Assembly: GCF_902499335.1 (NCBI RefSeq)
Contig: NZ_CABVQK010000002.1
Span: 1 to 64,000, forward strand
Source of the DNA: Burkholderia lata
GTDB lineage: Bacteria > Pseudomonadota > Gammaproteobacteria > Burkholderiales > Burkholderiaceae
Direction: 5' to 3'
Length of the DNA: 64,000 bases
The notes beneath the pieces were generated by a model that saw only the letters and a program-made list of their open reading frames with translations, was not told the DNA's origin and made no database searches. The translations under genes and the position numbers were made by a program. Positions 59,616 through 64,000 of this stretch are shown piece by piece (position 1 is the stretch's first letter; each line of letters opens with the position of its first letter).

Positions 59616-62015
59616 ATGACTAACGCAGCAAACGTCGCAAAGGACCAGGCGTATGTAATTCCGTTCGAGCAGTTGCGGATGACCGATGTGGAGATCGTCG
59701 GCGGCAAGAATGCGTCGCTTGGCGAAATGATCAGCCAGCTTTCCGAAGCAGGCGTTCGCGTACCCACCGGTTTCGCCACGACCGCGCTCGCGTTCCGTGA
59801 TTTCCTCACGCACAACGACCTTACCGACCGCATCGCCAAGCGTCTCGAGTCGCTCGACATCGACGACGTGAAGGCGCTCGCCGAAGCCGGCGCCGAGATC
59901 CGCAAGTGGATCGTCGATGCGCCGATGCAGGCACGTCTCGAGCAGGAAATCCGCGAACAGTTCGAGATCCTGAAGAGCAGCTCGCCGGGCGAGCTGTCGT
60001 TCGCCGTGCGTTCGTCCGCGACCGCGGAAGACCTGCCCGACGCATCGTTCGCCGGCCAGCAGGAGTCGTACCTGAACGTCGTCGGTATCGAAGACGTGCT
60101 CGATCGCATGAAGCACGTGTTCGCGTCGCTGTACAACGACCGCGCGATCTCGTACCGCGTGCACAAGGGCTTCACGCACGCGGAAGTCGCCCTGTCGGCC
60201 GGCGTGCAGCGCATGGTCCGCTCGGACGTCGGCGCCGCCGGCGTGATGTTCACGATCGACACCGAATCGGGTTTCAAGGACGCCGTGTTCATCACGTCGA
60301 GCTACGGCCTGGGCGAAACCGTCGTGCAGGGTGCGGTGAACCCGGACGAGTTCTACGTGTTCAAGACGACGCTCGCACAGGACAAGTACCCGATCATCCG
60401 CCGCTCGATCGGCTCGAAGCTGATCAAGATGGAATTCACGCAGCCGGGCGAGCCGGGCCGCGTGAAGACGGTCGACGTGCCGCACGAGCAGCGCAACCGC
60501 TACTCGATCACCGACGAAGACGTGATCGAGCTGGCGAAGTACGCGGTCATCATCGAGAAGCACTACCAGCGTCCGATGGACATCGAGTGGGGCCGGGACG
60601 GCCGCGACGGCAAGATCTTCATCCTGCAGGCACGCCCGGAAACCGTGAAGAGCCAGGCAACCGGCAAGGCCGAGCAGCGCTTCAAGCTGAAGGGCCAGTC
60701 GCAGGTGCTCGCGACGGGCCGTGCGATCGGCCAGAAGATCGGTGCGGGCCCCGTGCGCGTGATCCAGGATCCGTCGGAAATGGAACGCGTGCAGCCGGGC
60801 GACGTGCTGGTGGCCGACATGACCGACCCGAACTGGGAGCCGGTGATGAAGCGTGCAGCCGCGATCGTCACGAACCGTGGCGGCCGGACCTGCCACGCGG
60901 CGATCATCGCGCGTGAACTCGGCGTGCCGGCAGTCGTCGGTTGCGGCGATGCGACCGACATCCTGAAGGACGGCGCGCTCGTCACCGTGTCGTGCGCGGA
61001 AGGCGACGAAGGCAAGATCTACGACGGCCTGCTCGAGACGGAAGTCACGGAAGTGCAGCGCGGCGAACTGCCGGAAATCCCGGTCAAGATCATGATGAAC
61101 GTCGGTAACCCGCAGCTCGCGTTCGACTTCTCGCAACTGCCGAACGGCGGTGTGGGTCTCGCGCGTCTCGAGTTCATCATCAACAACAACATCGGCGTTC
61201 ACCCGAAGGCGATCCTCGAGTACCCGAACATCGACCAGGACCTGAAGAAGGCTGTCGAGAGCGTCGCGCGCGGTCACGCATCGCCGCGTCAGTTCTACGT
61301 CGACAAGCTGACGGAAGGTGTCGCGACGATCGCGGCGGCGTTCTATCCGAAGCCCGTCATCGTGCGCCTGTCCGACTTCAAGTCGAACGAGTACAAGAAG
61401 CTGATCGGCGGTTCGCGCTACGAGCCGGACGAGGAAAACCCGATGCTGGGCTTCCGCGGCGCGTCGCGTTACATCGCTGAAGACTTCGCGCAGGCGTTCG
61501 AGATGGAGTGCCGTGCACTGAAGCGCGTGCGTGACGAGATGGGCCTGACCAACGTCGAGATCATGGTGCCGTTCGTGCGTACCGTGAAGCAGGCGGAGCG
61601 TGTCGTCGGCCTGCTCGAGAAGTTCGGCCTGAAGCGCGGCGAAAACGGCCTGCGCCTCGTGATGATGTGCGAAGTCCCGACCAACGCGATCCTCGCCGAA
61701 GACTTCCTGCAATTCTTCGACGGTTTCTCGATCGGCTCGAACGACCTCACGCAGCTCACGCTCGGCCTCGACCGCGATTCGGGCATGGAACTGCTGGCTG
61801 TCGACTTCGACGAACGCGACCCGGCCGTCAAGTTCCTGCTCAAGCGCGCGATCGATACCTGCCGCCGGATGGGCAAGTACGTCGGCATCTGCGGCCAGGG
61901 CCCGTCCGATCACCCGGACTTCGCGCAATGGCTGACGGACGAAGGCATCGTGTCGATCTCGCTGAACCCCGACACGATCATCGAGACGTGGCAGGCGCTG
62001 GCCAACCGGAAGTAA
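59616..62015 (+). CDS. ppsA: Phosphoenolpyruvate synthase
   Basis: Converts pyruvate and ATP to PEP, AMP and phosphate for gluconeogenesis from C2/C3 substrates. The 799-residue protein has an N-terminal ATP-grasp domain (about 10-350, [11 protein letters not shown]), the swivelling phosphohistidine domain with [20 protein letters not shown] (H427, just after the regulatory threonine) and a C-terminal PEP/pyruvate barrel. The start at 59616 is preceded by TAGGGG. Divergent from ppsR. Works with aceA and aceB in the window. Confidence 0.97.
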   Translation: MTNAANVAKDQAYVIPFEQLRMTDVEIVGGKNASLGEMISQLSEAGVRVPTGFATTALAFRDFLTHNDLTDRIAKRLESLDIDDVKALAEAGAEIRKWIVDAPMQARLEQEIREQFEILKSSSPGELSFAVRSSATAEDLPDASFAGQQESYLNVVGIEDVLDRMKHVFASLYNDRAISYRVHKGFTHAEVALSAGVQRMVRSDVGAAGVMFTIDTESGFKDAVFITSSYGLGETVVQGAVNPDEFYVFKTTLAQDKYPIIRRSIGSKLIKMEFTQPGEPGRVKTVDVPHEQRNRYSITDEDVIELAKYAVIIEKHYQRPMDIEWGRDGRDGKIFILQARPETVKSQATGKAEQRFKLKGQSQVLATGRAIGQKIGAGPVRVIQDPSEMERVQPGDVLVADMTDPNWEPVMKRAAAIVTNRGGRTCHAAIIARELGVPAVVGCGDATDILKDGALVTVSCAEGDEGKIYDGLLETEVTEVQRGELPEIPVKIMMNVGNPQLAFDFSQLPNGGVGLARLEFIINNNIGVHPKAILEYPNIDQDLKKAVESVARGHASPRQFYVDKLTEGVATIAAAFYPKPVIVRLSDFKSNEYKKLIGGSRYEPDEENPMLGFRGASRYIAEDFAQAFEMECRALKRVRDEMGLTNVEIMVPFVRTVKQAERVVGLLEKFGLKRGENGLRLVMMCEVPTNAILAEDFLQFFDGFSIGSNDLTQLTLGLDRDSGMELLAVDFDERDPAVKFLLKRAIDTCRRMGKYVGICGQGPSDHPDFAQWLTDEGIVSISLNPDTIIETWQALANRK

Positions 62016-62092
62016 CGGTCGGTAACGCACCTTTGACGAGAGCGCGGTGGCATCGCGCTTTCGTTGAAGGCAAAATGCAAGGTTCGTGCTAT

Positions 62093-62125
62093 AAACACCC
62101 CGGTACACACCGGGGTGTTTTTTTT
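62093..62125 (+). terminator. Strong rho-independent terminator after ppsA
   Basis: AAACACCCCGG (62093-62103) and CCGGGGTGTTT (62110-62120) form an 11-bp perfect stem with a 6-nt loop, followed by eight T from 62118. A smaller stem AGCGCG/CGCGCT lies just upstream at 62041-62059. Confidence 0.92.
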
Positions 62126-62268
62126 CGTCGGTACTCGCCGGGCGGCCCCGCGCGTGTCGATCGCTCGCTCGGGGGCCGCGAATATATCGATCCGGAACAG
62201 CGCTTCAGCGCGTATTCTGGTTGCATGAGACACAGGTGAGCGCGGGGGACGTTTTTCTGGAGACCACA

Positions 62269-62703
62269 ATGATGTCGGGGCATCTGTTCTGGTGGGGCGC
62301 GGTGGGCGTGCTGGTCGTGGCCGAGTTGCTGACGGGCACGTTCTACCTGCTGATGATCGCGCTCGGCTTTCTCGCGGGCGGGCTGCTGCAACTGGCCGGT
62401 TTCGCGCCGCACGTGCAGTTCGGCGCGGCGGCCGTGGTCGCGATCGTCGCGATGGTCGCGCTGCGCCGTTCGGGGCTCGGCCGCAAGCAGAAGCGCGATA
62501 CGTCGACCAATCCCGACGTCAATCTCGATATCGGCTCGACCGTCACGGTCGACGCGTGGCGTGACGGCCGCGCGCGCGTGCAGTATCGCGGCGCCGACTG
62601 GGATGTCGAGCTCGCGAACGGCGAGCGCGACGATGCGCATGTGTATCAGGTGAGTGCCGTGCGCGGCAATTGTCTCGTGGTCGTGGCGAAACCCGCGGGC
62701 TGA
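62269..62703 (+). CDS. NfeD-family membrane protein
   Basis: A short NfeD (class 1b) protein of 144 residues with two to three membrane segments (about 5-75) and a C-terminal OB-fold domain (about 88-142) holding DIGSTVTVDAWRDGRARVQY. Such proteins pair with SPFH/band-7 proteins in the inner membrane, and a band-7 gene follows after 33 bp. I use the ATG at 62269 after TCTGGAGA; a second ATG is adjacent at 62272. Confidence 0.9.
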   Translation: MMSGHLFWWGAVGVLVVAELLTGTFYLLMIALGFLAGGLLQLAGFAPHVQFGAAAVVAIVAMVALRRSGLGRKQKRDTSTNPDVNLDIGSTVTVDAWRDGRARVQYRGADWDVELANGERDDAHVYQVSAVRGNCLVVVAKPAG

Positions 62704-62736
62704 TCGTCCGCCGATACAACAAGGAGGGAATACTTC

Positions 62737-63672
62737 ATGGATTCGCTGATCATCTGGGTGGTCCTGCTCGTCATCGCGATCGTGATCGTGTCGAAAACGG
62801 TGAAGATCGTGCCGCAACAGCATGCGTGGGTGCTCGAGCGCTTCGGGCGCTATCACGCGACGCTGTCGCCCGGTCTCAATATCGTGCTGCCGTTCGTCGA
62901 TCGCATCGCATACCGGCACGTGCTGAAGGAAATCCCGCTCGACGTGCCGAGCCAGGTCTGTATCACGCGCGACAACACGCAGCTGCAGGTCGACGGCGTG
63001 CTGTATTTCCAGGTGACCGATCCGATGAAGGCGTCGTACGGGTCGAGCAACTTCGTGCTCGCGATCACGCAGCTCGCGCAAACCACGTTGCGCTCGGTGG
63101 TCGGCAAGCTCGAACTCGACAAGACGTTCGAGGAGCGCGACTTCATCAACCACAACATCGTCTCGGCGCTCGATCAGGCCGCCGCGAACTGGGGGGTGAA
63201 GGTCCTGCGCTACGAGATCAAGGACCTGACGCCGCCGAAGGAAATCCTGCACGCGATGCAGGCGCAAATCACCGCGGAGCGTGAAAAGCGCGCGCTGATC
63301 GCCGCATCCGAAGGCCGCAAGCAGGAGCAGATCAACCTCGCGTCGGGCGCGCGCGAAGCGGCGATCCAGAAATCCGAAGGCGAACGGCAGGCCGCGATCA
63401 ACCAGGCGCAGGGCCAAGCAGCCGCGATTCTGGCGGTGGCCGAGGCGAATGCACAGGCGATCCAGAAGATTGCGAACGCGATGCAATCGCAGGGCGGGAT
63501 GGATGCGGTGAACCTGAAGGTTGCCGAGCAGTATGTCAGCGCATTCTCGAATCTCGCGAAGCAGGGCAACACGCTGATCGTGCCGGCGAACCTGTCGGAT
63601 CTCGGCACGGCGATCTCGTCGGCGCTGACGATCGTCAAGAGCGCGGGGGCAGCGTCGGGCGGGAAGGCCTGA
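62737..63672 (+). CDS. qmcA: SPFH/band-7 membrane protein, QmcA-like
   Basis: A 311-residue stomatin/prohibitin-type inner-membrane scaffold. It has one N-terminal membrane segment (SLIIWVVLLVIAIVIVS, about 3-19), the SPFH domain (about 20-190, KIVPQQHAWVLERFGRYH) and an Ala/Gln/Glu-rich coiled coil (about 190-260). A Shine-Dalgarno AAGGAGG precedes the start. Paired with nfeD, as in E. coli ybbJ-qmcA. Relatives organise membrane microdomains and modulate FtsH-type proteases; the specific role here is not known. Confidence 0.92.
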   Translation: MDSLIIWVVLLVIAIVIVSKTVKIVPQQHAWVLERFGRYHATLSPGLNIVLPFVDRIAYRHVLKEIPLDVPSQVCITRDNTQLQVDGVLYFQVTDPMKASYGSSNFVLAITQLAQTTLRSVVGKLELDKTFEERDFINHNIVSALDQAAANWGVKVLRYEIKDLTPPKEILHAMQAQITAEREKRALIAASEGRKQEQINLASGAREAAIQKSEGERQAAINQAQGQAAAILAVAEANAQAIQKIANAMQSQGGMDAVNLKVAEQYVSAFSNLAKQGNTLIVPANLSDLGTAISSALTIVKSAGAASGGKA

Positions 63673-63871
63673 GTCGGACGCACGCGGTGCGCGGGCCGCC
63701 GCCGCGGGCGATCGGCGTGCGACGAATCGTCGCGTAGCCGGGGCGCGGATGATGCCCGTTCGGCGCCGTCGTCGGTGCCTTTCTTCAGTCGAAACGGGCG
63801 GAGTGGCGCGCCGAGTGCCGCCTCAGCCGCCGCCGGGCAGCCGGCATCCGCGATTCACCCAGCCCAAAGCA

Positions 63872-63900
63872 ACACGGCCCGCTTCGAGCGGGCCGTGTCG
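63872..63900. terminator. Hairpin between qmcA and smpB, likely terminator
   Basis: ACACGGCCCGC (63872-63882) and GCGGGCCGTGT form an 11-bp perfect stem around TTCGA. The T content after it is modest on both strands. It separates convergent qmcA and smpB. The rest of 63673-63922 shows nothing else I can name. Confidence 0.65.
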
Positions 63901-63922
63901 TTTGCGAGGTGCGTCGCGCGCG

Positions 63923-64000
63923 TCAGGTGCCGGCGCGCATGATGCGTGCCTTTTCGCGTTCCCAGTCGCGCTTCTTCTCGGTTTCGCGCTTGTCGTGCAG
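63923..64000 (-). CDS. smpB: SsrA-binding protein SmpB (C-terminal fragment)
   Basis: The reverse strand at the right edge encodes the last 25 residues of SmpB: it ends KRDWEREKARIMRAGT and then TGA. The KRETEKKRDWE...KARIM tail matches the basic C-terminal helix that guides tmRNA into stalled ribosomes. The 5' part lies beyond the window, so this is an edge truncation, not a broken gene. Confidence 0.88.
   Translation of the reverse strand: MHDKRETEKKRDWEREKARIMRAGT

Noticed and set aside
59604-62108. An 834-codon open frame antisense to ppsA
   Set aside because: Shadow of ppsA produced by codon bias; the sequence has no recognisable family features.

Overview
The window is about 64 kb of GC-rich, densely packed core bacterial chromosome. 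Protein sequences, gene order and very strong GC bias at third codon positions point to a betaproteobacterium of the genus Burkholderia, most likely the B. cepacia complex. That assignment is from memory of the families and was not searched. I see no phage, IS element, CRISPR array, rRNA, tRNA or plasmid-type gene. About 56 genes are supported, including an 88-codon orphan and the 3' end of smpB at the right edge.

Layout. (1) 1-2.3 kb: GNAT acetyltransferase, AraC regulator and a GGCT-fold protein. (2) 2.3-8.3 kb, glyoxylate and C2 metabolism: malate synthase aceB, an L-2-haloacid dehalogenase just upstream on the same strand, a divergent LysR regulator, a universal stress protein and isocitrate lyase aceA. 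(3) 8.3-13.9 kb: an RhlE-like DEAD-box helicase with a Gly/Asn/Arg tail and long leader, an acyl-CoA-binding protein, and the overlapping run tsaB-rimI-UDG-DUF1853. (4) 13.9-23.4 kb: thiD, lplT, alr-radA, an orphan protein, an ABC-F ATPase, glutathione peroxidase and cardiolipin synthase. (5) 23.5-28.2 kb, minus strand: the succinylase lysine/diaminopimelate branch dapC-dapD-yffB-like-dapE followed by prmB. (6) 28.3-37.1 kb: a DMT transporter, then smc-zipA-ligA-def (chromosome organisation, division, DNA joining, N-terminal maturation). (7) 37.1-42.3 kb, minus strand: an RluF-like pseudouridine synthase with a tandem-repeat N-terminus, glnD and map. (8) 42.5-58.3 kb, plus strand: the classic rpsB-tsf-pyrH-frr-uppS-cdsA-dxr-rseP-bamA-skp-lpxD-fabZ-lpxA-lpxB-rnhB-rRNA methylase supercluster for translation and envelope assembly. 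(9) 58.4-64 kb: divergent ppsR/ppsA, an nfeD-qmcA membrane pair and the tail of smpB.

How it fits together. Isocitrate lyase, malate synthase and PEP synthase are three key steps for growth on acetate, fatty acids or other C2/C3 substrates, and PpsR is the modification enzyme for PEP synthase. The haloacid dehalogenase beside aceB could feed glycolate and then glyoxylate into the same step. The large plus-strand cluster links ribosome function to undecaprenyl phosphate, isoprenoid, phospholipid, lipid A and outer-membrane-protein synthesis.

Nothing here looks like a clearly new multi-gene system. The best leads are the tandem repeat inside the RluF-like gene, structured leaders or intergenic regions at ppsA/ppsR, rpsB, aceA and the helicase, and the LysR/dehalogenase/aceB arrangement.
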